Counted from the stretch's first letter, positions 6,580 through 15,379 are shown. The stretch: 17,182 nucleotides of DNA from Mageeibacillus sp. UBA1243 (GCA_002308595.1 DBWH01000021.1:9030-26211), one strand, 5' to 3'. Notes: a model not told the origin generated them from the sequence alone. Numbers and translations: made by a program.

Positions 6580-7563
6580 ATGGCAGGCAGTGAAAAAATA
6601 ATCAAGAGAATCGGTGTGCTTACGTCAGGCGGCGACGCACCCGGAATGAACGCGGCAATCAGGTCCGTTGTTCGTGCATGTTCATACTACGGAATCGAAG
6701 TTTACGGAATCAGACGCGGCTACAGGGGTCTCCTTGACGGCGACATGAAAGAGCTGAACGCGAGATCTGTTTCGGATATCATCTACCGCGGAGGAACCAT
6801 CCTCCAGACGGCAAGGTGCCACACCTTCAGATCGCACGAGGGCATCGTACAGGGCAAGAAAATGGCCGAAGTTTTCGGACTTGACGCTCTGGTTGTCATT
6901 GGCGGTGACGGTTCGTTCAACGGCGCGCTGGAGATTTCGCGCGAGGGCCTGCCGGTAATCGGTATCCCCGGAACTATCGACAACGACATCGGCTGCACCG
7001 ACTACACAATCGGTTTTGACACGGCCATGAACACCGTCAGAGACGCAATCGACAAGATCAAGGACACGGCTTCCTCGCACGAGCGCTGCAGCTTCGTTGA
7101 GGTTATGGGCAGAAATGCCGGCTACATTGCGATGAACTGTGCGATTGCGGGCGGCGCCGAGGTTTGCCTCATCCCCGAGAAGCCTTTCAACCTTGAGTCC
7201 GACGTTGTGAAAAAGATCATCGAGTGCAGAAACAGAGGCAAACACCACTACGTTGTCATCGTCGCGGAAGGCGTTGGCGGCACCATGGAACTCGCCAATG
7301 AAGTGAAAAAGATCACAGGCATCGAGACCACAGCCACGATTCTCGGACACATCCAGAGAGGCGGTTCGCCAACGGTTAAGGACAGGGTCGTTGCAGGCCT
7401 CATGGGCGTCAAAGCGGTGCAGTGCCTGAAGAACGGCGAAATCAACAAGCTCATTGCGTACAAAAACGAGGAGTGCATTGCGGTCGACATCGAGGAAGGG
7501 CTGAAGATGAAGAAGCAGCTCCACGACGATATGTTATTAGCTAATGAGATATTAAACATCTGA
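6580..7563 (+). CDS. pfkA: ATP-dependent 6-phosphofructokinase
   Basis: Phosphorylates fructose 6-phosphate to fructose 1,6-bisphosphate, the committed step of glycolysis. From the ATG at 6580 it is 327 aa, close to the usual 320. Seen: TSGGDAPGMNAA (residues 15-26), GGDGS (108-112), PGTIDND with catalytic D134 (130-136), MGRNAG (176-181) and a later HIQRGGSPT. Gly in GGDGS and Gly in PGTIDND mark the ATP-using type; pyrophosphate-using relatives carry Asp and Lys there. An upstream in-frame ATG at 6541 would add 13 residues but has no Shine-Dalgarno sequence and precedes the family's conserved start; the 6580 ATG has a weak GAGAG at 6566-6570. It is the first gene of a plus-strand group with mutS2, the PyrF-like gene and radA. 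Confidence 0.95.
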   Translation: MAGSEKIIKRIGVLTSGGDAPGMNAAIRSVVRACSYYGIEVYGIRRGYRGLLDGDMKELNARSVSDIIYRGGTILQTARCHTFRSHEGIVQGKKMAEVFGLDALVVIGGDGSFNGALEISREGLPVIGIPGTIDNDIGCTDYTIGFDTAMNTVRDAIDKIKDTASSHERCSFVEVMGRNAGYIAMNCAIAGGAEVCLIPEKPFNLESDVVKKIIECRNRGKHHYVVIVAEGVGGTMELANEVKKITGIETTATILGHIQRGGSPTVKDRVVAGLMGVKAVQCLKNGEINKLIAYKNEECIAVDIEEGLKMKKQLHDDMLLANEILNI

Positions 7564-7663
7564 AAGCTGATTTTGGGCTCTTTACGCATTTTACCGAAAA
7601 CAATTTGCAGGGTACTCTCACTGTCCCGGGTGGACATCAGTTCCTTCGTGAACAAAAAGGCCG

Positions 7664-10072
7664 ATGGATTCAAAACTGCTTAACACACTTGAATTCAATA
7701 TTGTGAGGGAGCGGCTTGCCGGCCTGACGTCATCGGAACTATCGGTCAGGCTTTGCGAGGAGCTTGTGCCTTTTACGGACATTGCGACCGTTTCGGAGAA
7801 GCTCAGGGAGACTGACGACGCGGTTGCGGTGATCATGCAGAAGGGCAGACCTCCCCTTGGCGGGCTCACGGACGTTGTGCCGTCGGTGAAAAGGGCCTGC
7901 GGCGGAAGCATGCTTTCGTTTACGGAACTGCTGTCGATTGCCGGGGTTCTGAAGGCTGCAAGGCGCACGATAAACCATTGCCGGGAGGGCGGCGGCACCG
8001 AAGAAACCGCCAATGTTATTGTCGCAAAAATAGGCTTTCTCGAAGAAGACTACCGCCTCGAGACGGACATTTACCGCTGCATCGTTTCAGAGGACGAGAT
8101 GTCTGACGACGCGAGCCCGACACTTTCCGACATCAGGAAAAAAATCGCCAGGGAACAGGCCTCGATAAGGGACAAGCTGAACGATTTCATCCGCTCGTCA
8201 AAGTATTCAAAGACGATTCAGGACGACGTCATCACGGTCCGCGGCGACCGCTACTGCATACCGGTCAAGGCCGAGTACAGAAGCGAGTTTCCGGGCATAG
8301 TTCACGACATGTCGGGAAGCGGGCAGACACTTTTTATTGAGCCTGCGTCGGTCGTCGATTCGAACAACAAAATCAGAGAACTCAGAGTTAAAGAAAAACA
8401 GGAGATCGAGCGCATTACGCTGCTGCTCGGGGCCCTCTGCGCAGAAAAAGCGGACGTTATAATCAAGGACGTGAAACTCCTTGCCGAGATCGATTTTGCA
8501 TTCGCCAAGGCGTCCCTCGGCCTTTCTATGAAGGCCCATAAACCGCAGATCAACGACAGGGGAATCATAAATATCGTCAAGGGGCGGCACCCCCTTATAG
8601 ACCCCCGCAGGGTTGTACCGATTTCCGTATATATAGGCAAAAACTTCAAGACGCTCGTCATCACCGGACCGAACACGGGCGGCAAGACCGTAACGCTTAA
8701 GACGGTCGGACTTTTCACACTTATGGCGCAGGCGGGACTGCTCGTGCCGTGCGAGTCGACCTCGGAGCTTGCCGTGTTTAAAAACGTGTTTGCTGACATT
8801 GGCGATGAGCAGAGCATTGCCCAGAGCCTCAGTACGTTCTCGGCCCACATGAGCAACATTGTCAGGATTATGAAGGGCGCGGGAGACGATGCGCTGGTGC
8901 TTCTTGACGAGCTCGGAGCGGGAACGGATCCCACCGAGGGCGCGGCGCTTGCCATGGCGATTCTCGAGAGCCTCTACCAGATGGGGGCAACAACGCTTGC
9001 AACCACGCACTACAGCGAGCTCAAGGCTTTCACCGCGACGACGGAAGGTTTTGAAAATGCATGCTGCGAATTTGACGTGGAGACGCTGAGTCCGACTTAC
9101 AGGCTTATGATCGGCGTGCCCGGCAAGAGCAACGCATTTGCGATTTCCGGAAAACTGGGGCTTGACGGCGCAATCATTGCGAGGGCGGGAGAGTTTCTGT
9201 CGAGCGAGGACGTGCGGTTCGAGGACATGCTGAGCGACATTGAAAAGAGGCGCGGCGAGATCGAAGAGGGCCACAGGAAGATCAGAGAGCTCACCGAGGA
9301 GGCCGACAGGCTGAGACGCGAGCTTGACGGTGAAAAGGCTCAGTTTGCCGAAAAAAAGGCCGAAATGGTCAAAAAAGCACGCGAGGAGGCTGCGGCGGTT
9401 GTTGCCGACGCCAAGAAAGAGTCCGACAGGATGCTTCAGGAGCTCAGAAAGCTGCTGCGCGACGCCGAGGAAGGGCGGAACAAGCTGCGCGACGCCGAGG
9501 CGATCGGCAGGGAATTCGGCAGGATGAGCGACGAGGCGGAAAACGCCAAGATCAAAACCGCAAGAAAACCGGTCTCGGGCGAGCAGGTTGAGCTTGACAC
9601 GCCGCTGCTTCCGGGCCAGACGCTATACAGCGCGAGCATTGACGGCAAGGTGACAGTCCTTAAGCCTCAGGACAAAGACGGCAACGTCTCCGTGCAGGCG
9701 GGCATAATGAAGATGATGCTCCACGTATCCGACTTGAAGATTGCGGGGGAGGCGCCGGAGCCGCAGGACGACAAAAAGCGCAACAAACACGCATCAAACA
9801 AGAGCCTTGTCGAGAAGGCGCTCAACATCAAACCGGAGCTTGACGTGCGCGGATTTACTGCGAGCGAGGCGCTCTCCGTGACGGACAGGTACCTTGACGA
9901 CGCGGTAGGTGCGAGGCTCGAAAACGTGACGATCATTCACGGCAAGGGCACGGGCGTGCTCAGAAAAGAAATCCACAACATGCTGAAGCGCGACCGCAGG
10001 GTGCGCGAGTTCCGCATTGGCGAGTTCGGCGAGGGAGACTTTGGCGTCACCGTTGTAAAACTTAAAATCTGA
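7664..10072 (+). CDS. mutS2: MutS2 family protein (DNA/ribosome-acting ATPase with Smr domain)
   Basis: 802 aa, full length for MutS2. Seen: N-terminal MutS-like core and lever domains; Walker A GPNTGGKT at 335-342; Walker B LVLLDE with D415-E416, followed by GAGTDPTEG; a long charged coiled-coil segment at about 507-640; and a C-terminal Smr domain with LDVRG (726-730) and HGKGTG (759-764), the expected Smr nuclease motifs. It lacks the mismatch-recognition domain of MutS. Known: MutS2 proteins suppress homologous recombination in some bacteria, and in Bacillus MutS2 acts on collided ribosomes. Start: ATG at 7664 with AAAGG four nt upstream. The gap from pfkA is 100 nt with no T-tailed terminator, so read-through is plausible. 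The next gene follows after 18 nt. Confidence 0.95.
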   Translation: MDSKLLNTLEFNIVRERLAGLTSSELSVRLCEELVPFTDIATVSEKLRETDDAVAVIMQKGRPPLGGLTDVVPSVKRACGGSMLSFTELLSIAGVLKAARRTINHCREGGGTEETANVIVAKIGFLEEDYRLETDIYRCIVSEDEMSDDASPTLSDIRKKIAREQASIRDKLNDFIRSSKYSKTIQDDVITVRGDRYCIPVKAEYRSEFPGIVHDMSGSGQTLFIEPASVVDSNNKIRELRVKEKQEIERITLLLGALCAEKADVIIKDVKLLAEIDFAFAKASLGLSMKAHKPQINDRGIINIVKGRHPLIDPRRVVPISVYIGKNFKTLVITGPNTGGKTVTLKTVGLFTLMAQAGLLVPCESTSELAVFKNVFADIGDEQSIAQSLSTFSAHMSNIVRIMKGAGDDALVLLDELGAGTDPTEGAALAMAILESLYQMGATTLATTHYSELKAFTATTEGFENACCEFDVETLSPTYRLMIGVPGKSNAFAISGKLGLDGAIIARAGEFLSSEDVRFEDMLSDIEKRRGEIEEGHRKIRELTEEADRLRRELDGEKAQFAEKKAEMVKKAREEAAAVVADAKKESDRMLQELRKLLRDAEEGRNKLRDAEAIGREFGRMSDEAENAKIKTARKPVSGEQVELDTPLLPGQTLYSASIDGKVTVLKPQDKDGNVSVQAGIMKMMLHVSDLKIAGEAPEPQDDKKRNKHASNKSLVEKALNIKPELDVRGFTASEALSVTDRYLDDAVGARLENVTIIHGKGTGVLRKEIHNMLKRDRRVREFRIGEFGEGDFGVTVVKLKI

Positions 10073-10090
10073 CATAAGAAGAGGGAAAGC

Positions 10091-10984
10091 ATGGACAATT
10101 CAATCGACAGGCTTCTTGCGACGGCGCAGGAAAAAAACAGCAGGGTGATATACAGGTTTTCGCCCGGCCTCTACATGTTCGCGGACAGGGATGAGGACCC
10201 GCAGAAAAACAGGCTCACCAAGCTCGCGGGATACTGCACAGACACACTGACGGGTATTGCCGCCAATGCGCCCGCCGTCATGTTCGACTTCTCCGCTTTC
10301 GCTTTTTACGGCGCCGAGGGTCTGCTCTCGCTGTCAATGCTCCTTAAAATAGCGAAAAACCTTGGCTATTTCGTGATTCTTGACGGCTGCTTTGCGGGCG
10401 ACGGAGCCCTAAAAATGTGCGAGGCGTCATTCTATGCTGACGCCAATATCACAAGCCTCAAGCTTCCCGCAGACGCTGTCACGCTCTCACCGTATATCCC
10501 GGCCGAGGACATGAAGGCGATTGCGGTTCTCTGCCGCGAGGAGGACAAGGCGGCTTTTATATGCGCAAAGAGCAAAAAGCAAGCCGGCAAGGAGAGTTTC
10601 GAAAACATCAAAACCGACGGCGGTCTTAAGCTTTACGAGGCGGCCGTTGACGATGCAGGCGCGTTCGGTGAGTCGTACGTCGGCGAGAAGGGCTACAGCG
10701 TGCTCGGTTTCATGACCGCGCCGGTCGAAAAGAGTTCGGACCTGAGGGACCTTGACAGGTGGGGCATTGCGCTCGTGGACGCGCACCCGGATGACCTTGA
10801 CAAGGCCGAAACGTACGGTTTCTTCTACCCGAAGGAGTGCGAGGGCGAGTTTGTCGTCATCACGGACACCGACATCGCCAATAAACTCGGCAGAGCTGAC
10901 GGCAATTTCGGCGCTGAGTACGCAGTTCCGTTCTTCAAAGAATGTGTCGAAAAAGTCGAAAAATCAAGACTTGAAAAGAAATAA
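10091..10984 (+). CDS. PyrF-like (OMP decarboxylase fold) protein lacking catalytic residues
   Basis: 297 aa. From memory of clostridial type 2 OMP decarboxylases, the protein follows their order closely: an N-terminal IDRL...EKNS helix, then a P-x-L strand end, an APAV strand followed by SAF.FYG.EGL, a GYFVILDG strand, LSPYI, an LKLYE segment, and GEKGYSVLGFMTAP. The key residues differ. The strand-1 GLDP aspartate region reads RFSP (22-25); the lysine of AVKPQ is Met64; in the DGKRND catalytic motif Asp98 remains but the lysine is Cys100 and the second aspartate position is Gly103; and no SRG phosphate-gripping arginine motif is seen near the C-terminus. It therefore probably does not make UMP. 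It lies 18 nt after mutS2 (GAGGG at 10081-10085) and 59 nt before radA, so it is likely co-transcribed. Role unknown. The fold call is inference. Confidence 0.6.
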   Translation: MDNSIDRLLATAQEKNSRVIYRFSPGLYMFADRDEDPQKNRLTKLAGYCTDTLTGIAANAPAVMFDFSAFAFYGAEGLLSLSMLLKIAKNLGYFVILDGCFAGDGALKMCEASFYADANITSLKLPADAVTLSPYIPAEDMKAIAVLCREEDKAAFICAKSKKQAGKESFENIKTDGGLKLYEAAVDDAGAFGESYVGEKGYSVLGFMTAPVEKSSDLRDLDRWGIALVDAHPDDLDKAETYGFFYPKECEGEFVVITDTDIANKLGRADGNFGAEYAVPFFKECVEKVEKSRLEKK

Positions 10985-11043
10985 AGGCTTCGCAGTTTCT
11001 TCGAAAAACACTTATTGTTTCCCCGTGAAACGAGGAGGTTTTA

Positions 11044-12447
11044 ATGGCCAAAGCGTCAAAAGGTATTTTCTTCTGCAAGGAATGCGGCTACGAATCAAAC
11101 AACGGCTGGCTGGGCCAGTGTCCCGCGTGCAAAGCGTGGAACACTTTCGTCGAAGCGCCGGTCGACGCGCAGAAAGGCACGAAAAAGGGTGCCTCAGGGA
11201 GTGCCGCCGCTGTCTTTGCGGACGGGACAGGAGCCGAGGCAATTCTGCTGAAAAACGCCGAGGCGACGTGCAAGGAACGGTTTAAGACAGGCGTAAAAGA
11301 ACTTGACAGGGTCCTTGGCGGCGGTCTCGTGAAGGGCTCGATAGTGCTCGTGTCCGGCGACCCCGGCATCGGCAAGTCAACCCTCATGCTCATGCTTTCC
11401 GGCAGCCTCGGGCAGAAGTATAAGGTGCTTTACGTGTCCGGCGAAGAGTCGGGCGAGCAGATCAAGCTGCGCGCGGACAGGCTTTCGGTGAACGCCGAGA
11501 AGCTCTACGTGCTTGCCGAGACCAACATGACAAGGGTCTACGAGCAGATGAAGGAGATTGAGCCCGATATACTCATTGTCGATTCGATACAGACAATGTG
11601 TGACGACAGCGTGCAGGGCACGGCGGGTTCGGTCTCGCAGGTCAGGGAAGTCACCGCTTCGCTGATGAAGATTTCAAAGTCAAAGGGCATCACGACGCTC
11701 GTTGTCGGCCACGTCACCAAGGACGGCTCGATCGCGGGTCCGAGGATACTTGAGCACATGGTTGACACGGTCCTCTATTTCGAGGGCGAGCGCCAGCTTT
11801 TCTACAGGATAATGAGGTGCGTGAAGAACAGGTTCGGATCCACCAATGAGATTGGCGTGTTCGAGATGACAGGCACGGGGCTCAAAGAGGTTCCGAATCC
11901 TTCGGGTGCGTTTCTTGAGGGAAGGCCGCAGAACGCGGCGGGTTCGGCTGTGGCGTGCGTGCTTGAGGGCACAAGACCTATGCTTGTCGAGGTGCAGGCG
12001 CTGATCAGCGGTGCGAACCCCGGCAATGCACGCAGGATGAGCACCGGCGTTGATTACAACAGACTTTCGATGCTCATAGCGATACTGGAGAAGAGACTGG
12101 GCCTTTCCATCGTCAACTGCGACGCGTATGTGAATGTCATTGGCGGTATGAAGATCGATGAACCGGCGGCGGACCTTGCCGTCATCAGCGCAATCATCTC
12201 GTCGGTCACGAACACACCGCTTCCGTCGGACTGCGTTTTTTTCGGAGAAGTAGGTCTTACGGGCGAGGTCAGGGCGGTCACCCACGCGGACAAGAGGCTC
12301 GGCGAAATCCTGAGGCTCGGCTTCAAAAAGTGCTACATGCCCCTTGCGAACAGGCAGGCGGTCGCGGCAATCGAAAAGAGCGAGCTCGAAAAGGAGTTCC
12401 CGGCAGAAATCCGGTACATCGGAAACATCAGGGAACTGAAAAAATAA
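11044..12447 (+). CDS. radA: DNA repair ATPase RadA/Sms
   Basis: 467 aa, usual length. Helps process recombination intermediates by promoting branch migration. Seen: an N-terminal four-cysteine zinc finger C11, C14, C26, C29; Walker A GDPGIGKST at 105-113; a Walker B-like LIVDS strand; the RadA-specific KNRFG motif at 261-265; and a C-terminal Lon-protease-like domain (about 290-467) with FFGEVGLTGEVR, which acts as a structural scaffold without protease activity in this family. A strong GAGGAGG at 11032-11038 lies five nt before the ATG. It is the last gene of the plus-strand group and is followed by a strong terminator. Confidence 0.96.
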   Translation: MAKASKGIFFCKECGYESNNGWLGQCPACKAWNTFVEAPVDAQKGTKKGASGSAAAVFADGTGAEAILLKNAEATCKERFKTGVKELDRVLGGGLVKGSIVLVSGDPGIGKSTLMLMLSGSLGQKYKVLYVSGEESGEQIKLRADRLSVNAEKLYVLAETNMTRVYEQMKEIEPDILIVDSIQTMCDDSVQGTAGSVSQVREVTASLMKISKSKGITTLVVGHVTKDGSIAGPRILEHMVDTVLYFEGERQLFYRIMRCVKNRFGSTNEIGVFEMTGTGLKEVPNPSGAFLEGRPQNAAGSAVACVLEGTRPMLVEVQALISGANPGNARRMSTGVDYNRLSMLIAILEKRLGLSIVNCDAYVNVIGGMKIDEPAADLAVISAIISSVTNTPLPSDCVFFGEVGLTGEVRAVTHADKRLGEILRLGFKKCYMPLANRQAVAAIEKSELEKEFPAEIRYIGNIRELKK

Positions 12448-12477
12448 GGCGTGAAGAGCTTAAAACCGTCAATGAAA

Positions 12478-12517
12478 CAGGCAGCGGAAACCATGAATCT
12501 CCGCTGCCTGAATTTTT
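12478..12517 (+). terminator. Strong rho-independent terminator after radA
   Basis: An 11-bp perfect stem, CAGGCAGCGGA (12478-12488) with TCCGCTGCCTG (12500-12510), followed by AA and five T residues. The minus-strand side is followed by TTTC, so it may also slow transcription from the convergent lipoprotein gene. Confidence 0.9.
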
Positions 12518-12553
12518 CTGAAAATGCGTTAAAACAGTTCGTCTGGGAAACCG

Positions 12554-14392
12554 TTATCTGATGATGATTGTGGTGGAAATATATGATTCTACGTATTCGT
12601 GTTCACCCGTGTCTTTGTTGTTCATGAAATCTTCGTAAGTGTACTCGACGTACGGGATGCCGTTCAGTTTTGCGTCAAGGTCTACGCCGACTTCAAAATA
12701 GAAAAATCTTCCGAGGTAATATTCACCTTCGCCGTAGTTGTAGGCATCATCAATACCGTCCAAGGAGAACACGCCTTCCGCAATCCACCCGGAACTATCC
12801 TCTTTTTCCCGGTAAACAAAATCTCCTACTACAACGTTAGAAGCTATTTTAAAGTTTTCGTCATACTCATAATAGTCCATACGGGAGGGAGTATCTCTCT
12901 CCATGAAATACCAGCGGTAGAGACGGTCTTTGTCCTTTCCGAATTTGAAAGAGACTGCATCTTTCCATCCGTAAGCTAAGCCTGTTTCGTTATCTATGAA
13001 ACGGGTATAGCTGTCGACAGGATCGGTTACATCCGCGTAGACGTAAATCAGACCGTTGTCGATTGACGCAAACGTTATTTCAGCGCAGATTCCGTCGCCG
13101 TCAACGCTCGGAATAAGGAACGCAGCGCCCTTGTCGTAGGCATCGTCGCGGATGCCGTCAACTGTTATCACGGTAGGTTCGTCGTAATTAAGCCATGTGA
13201 TCACAGGTATGTTGTTTCCGTTTACATCATGGTATTTAAAGTCAATCACGTTGCCCATGGGGTCGCGCGTTTCCACGGTTGTAACTTTAAGGGCCGGATA
13301 ATACACGGAATCTGTTGTTGTTCCGTCATCGTTAAAGATGTACTCATCGATCTTTCCGTCAGGGTAAACGGTTGTCTCACTCAATACAGAGTAATAATCC
13401 CTGTAGACCTTGGTTACAACCGCACCGCCCTCCAGGGTACTTACGCTTGTTTTAGAGACAAAGTCGCCGTTCTCATCGCAGAACGTCTCTGTGGTTTCGT
13501 ATTGACTGATTGTTTTACTGTAAACGGTTTTAGTTGAATCACCGATTACTGCATACTTCGTGACCTGAGTTGTGCTGCCCTCGGTAACTTCCTCCGTATA
13601 TCCGGTAAAGTTTCCGCTGCCGTCGTATTCAAACGTGGAGGTACGGATAAGAGAAATTTCATTGCCTTCCGCGTCGGAATCCCAATGAGAGTTAATGAAT
13701 TCACTTTTCTCGAGAAGACCGTCTTCGTTGTATGTATAGGTTGTGGTTGAAGTGTCTTTCGTAGTTCCGATCTCTTTGAGAAGGAAGGCTTTTGCATTGG
13801 CGTCGTCAAGCAGTATCTCGTAATCGAAGCGCAGATAATTTGCTCCTTCCCCGTCTACAGCCGTATAGCCTTCTTCGGTGAACGCAGCGTTTATCTTGGG
13901 CACCATGTCGGGATTGTGCTCCGCATAGACGTTTATGAACGCTTCCTTGACAATGTCATCGGAGGCAGAATATACGAACCTGACTGAATTCAAATTTACG
14001 TGAATTGTGTTTTCCTCTATAACGGTATAGGTGCCGCACAGTATGTTGGTACTTGTGAGCGACCCGGTGCCCTCAAATCCCGGAATGTCATCCGAAGTGA
14101 CGGACCTGACCATTTCTTCAATCAGCTCAGCGGTGCCGTCGGGATAAATGACAACACTGTTATTGGAGGTTTCTTCGCCGGCGTAGACGGAATCTCTCGG
14201 GTCTATAATGCCAACTTTATATACTTTTTTGCCTGAAACATCGTCCGGGTTTGACGTTGGGGCCGAGGTAGCTTTGGGTGACGCATTGGCGGGTGTTTTG
14301 TTGTCGGAACCGCACGCGGCAAGGGCAAAGATAACAATCACGGCAAGCATCATAACTGCGAGTGTCTCAAAAAATAAATGCTTCTTTTTCAT
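12554..14392 (-). CDS. Large surface lipoprotein with YD-like strands and a CBM9-like C-terminal domain
   Basis: 612 aa from the ATG at 14392. Seen: signal peptide with lipobox LAAC, acylated Cys27; a Ser/Pro/Thr/Ala-rich linker at about 28-52; a domain to about 210 with a VVIYPDGTAEL strand; a region at about 217-392 of repeated Y-x-Y-x-x-DG and YPDG-type strands resembling YD or antitoxin-like beta repeats; and a C-terminal domain at about 408-612. The last begins ITVDGIRDDAYDKG and continues with an IYVYADVTD strand and a GWKDAVSFKFG segment, the pattern of family 9 carbohydrate-binding modules. AAAGGA at 14399-14404 supports the chosen start; the ATG-like start 13 codons upstream would sit inside the promoter. 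Inferred: a cell-surface protein binding a glycan or similar ligand. No catalytic domain is visible. Confidence 0.82.
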   Translation of the reverse strand: MKKKHLFFETLAVMMLAVIVIFALAACGSDNKTPANASPKATSAPTSNPDDVSGKKVYKVGIIDPRDSVYAGEETSNNSVVIYPDGTAELIEEMVRSVTSDDIPGFEGTGSLTSTNILCGTYTVIEENTIHVNLNSVRFVYSASDDIVKEAFINVYAEHNPDMVPKINAAFTEEGYTAVDGEGANYLRFDYEILLDDANAKAFLLKEIGTTKDTSTTTYTYNEDGLLEKSEFINSHWDSDAEGNEISLIRTSTFEYDGSGNFTGYTEEVTEGSTTQVTKYAVIGDSTKTVYSKTISQYETTETFCDENGDFVSKTSVSTLEGGAVVTKVYRDYYSVLSETTVYPDGKIDEYIFNDDGTTTDSVYYPALKVTTVETRDPMGNVIDFKYHDVNGNNIPVITWLNYDEPTVITVDGIRDDAYDKGAAFLIPSVDGDGICAEITFASIDNGLIYVYADVTDPVDSYTRFIDNETGLAYGWKDAVSFKFGKDKDRLYRWYFMERDTPSRMDYYEYDENFKIASNVVVGDFVYREKEDSSGWIAEGVFSLDGIDDAYNYGEGEYYLGRFFYFEVGVDLDAKLNGIPYVEYTYEDFMNNKDTGEHEYVESYISTTIIIR

Positions 14393-14429
14393 GATGAGTC
14401 CTTTCTTGTGGTAATATAGGGATAAACGC

Positions 14430-14458
14430 ATTGTATCACAGCGCCGCGGAAATGGAAA
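14430..14458 (-). promoter_or_regulatory. Sigma-A promoter for the CBM9-like lipoprotein gene
   Basis: On the minus strand TTTCCA (plus 14453-14458), a 17-nt spacer, and TACAAT (14430-14435) preceded by TGA, an extended -10. The start of transcription near 14423 leaves about 30 nt before the ATG at 14392 and excludes the longer reading frame. Confidence 0.6.
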
Positions 14459-14469
14459 ACGTTTCTTTG

Positions 14470-14517
14470 ATTTACGGCTTAAAACGGCTGCTGATTTACC
14501 GAACCTTATTTACCGAA
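14470..14517 (-). repeat. Short direct repeats upstream of the lipoprotein promoter
   Basis: ATTTACCGAA occurs at 14494-14503 and 14508-14517, 14 bp apart, and a related ATTTACGG lies at 14470-14477. They sit just upstream of the minus-strand promoter at 14430-14458 and could be regulator sites; this is speculative. Confidence 0.3.
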
Positions 14518-14531
14518 ACCGCCAATGAATC

Positions 14532-14565
14532 AAAAAGCCGGGCGCCTCATCCGAAGCTGCCCGGC
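14532..14565 (-). terminator. Rho-independent terminator after the ECF S-component gene
   Basis: On the minus strand GCCGGGC (plus 14559-14565) pairs with GCCCGGC (14537-14543), followed by TTTTT (14532-14536). It lies 26 nt past the stop codon of the transporter gene. Confidence 0.85.
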
Positions 14566-14590
14566 CGGGTTAAAACTTATTCGGATATGC

Positions 14591-15379
14591 TTAGGCGTCT
14601 TTGCTCTTTATAAGCGGCAGGCGCCTGATATGCTTCCCCGCATAGTGCGCGATGGCCATCAGCGCGGGTGTGAGAATGATCGCAACCGAGAACTCAATCA
14701 GGAAGTTGATGCCGACAAGGCCCGTGATCGCGTAAACGAGCACGTTCGAGCCGCCCGCCCATGCCGAGAGAGTCGACCTGAAGAACAGGAGCATGAAGAT
14801 GAGGAACACACCCGTGTTGCAGAGGGGCGCCAGAATCGACGAAATGTAGAACGCCGAACGCTCGGTTTTGAGCAGGTAGTGAAGCCCAACGAGAAGGCCG
14901 CCGGCAATGATCGCAAAAAGCGCCGTAAGACCGATGCGGGCACCCATGCCCATTCCCGAGAAGCCGTTGGTGACACCGACACCGCCAAGGAATATGAACA
15001 CGCCCGCAGTCATGTACGAGACCGCCGCGGAGGCGTTTTTGTGTTTGCTGAAAAAGCTGTACGAGACCGCCGGAACGAAGCCCGCGAGAGCGCCCTTAAG
15101 CAGGCACACAACCCATGCGAGCACGGGGTTTGCCGCGAAGACCATCTGGCCGCCGGGATCCTTGCCGGTAACGGAAAGAATCGACACGATAAGACCGAAC
15201 ACGAGACCCAGAAAGAGACCCGGTGCGGGACCGAGAACGACTGCTCCGACAACTATCGGGAAAAGCGTAAGTGTGATTGAGAACGGACCGACCGGAATGC
15301 CTCCGACGATCTGAAGAACCACTACGAGAGCCGCAAGAATTGCGGTAGTGACATAAACAAGAAGACGATTGTGTTTCAT
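14591..15379 (-). CDS. ECF transporter S component, possibly for pantothenate
   Basis: 262 aa, very hydrophobic, with about six membrane-spanning segments. Seen: an N-terminal helix, then GPFSITLTLFPIVVGAVVLG followed by GPAPGLFLGLVFGLIVS, the arrangement typical of substrate-binding S components of energy-coupling-factor vitamin transporters, and a basic C-terminal tail. No ATPase or T component lies nearby, so it presumably shares a general ECF module encoded elsewhere (group II type). AGGAGT (plus 15385-15390) precedes the ATG at 15379. The upstream neighbour on the same strand is coaX, the first enzyme that uses pantothenate, which favours pantothenate (a PanT-like role) as the ligand; another vitamin such as folate or riboflavin cannot be excluded. 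It has its own promoter, a structured leader and a terminator. Confidence 0.8.
   Translation of the reverse strand: MKHNRLLVYVTTAILAALVVVLQIVGGIPVGPFSITLTLFPIVVGAVVLGPAPGLFLGLVFGLIVSILSVTGKDPGGQMVFAANPVLAWVVCLLKGALAGFVPAVSYSFFSKHKNASAAVSYMTAGVFIFLGGVGVTNGFSGMGMGARIGLTALFAIIAGGLLVGLHYLLKTERSAFYISSILAPLCNTGVFLIFMLLFFRSTLSAWAGGSNVLVYAITGLVGINFLIEFSVAIILTPALMAIAHYAGKHIRRLPLIKSKDA

Noticed and set aside
7622..7636. Hairpin TGTCC-CGGGT-GGACA between pfkA and mutS2 as a terminator
   Set aside because: The stem is only five pairs and no T run follows, so it cannot be called a terminator.
8207..9274. A 355-codon open frame on the minus strand inside mutS2
   Set aside because: It is antisense to the conserved MutS2 core including the Walker motifs, has no recognisable protein features, and such long antisense frames are expected in GC-rich coding DNA.
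14525..15280. A 251-codon plus-strand open frame opposite the ECF S-component gene
   Set aside because: The translation is an Arg/Glu/Asp/His-rich non-protein-like string typical of the antisense of a membrane protein, and it crosses the terminator stem of the real gene.
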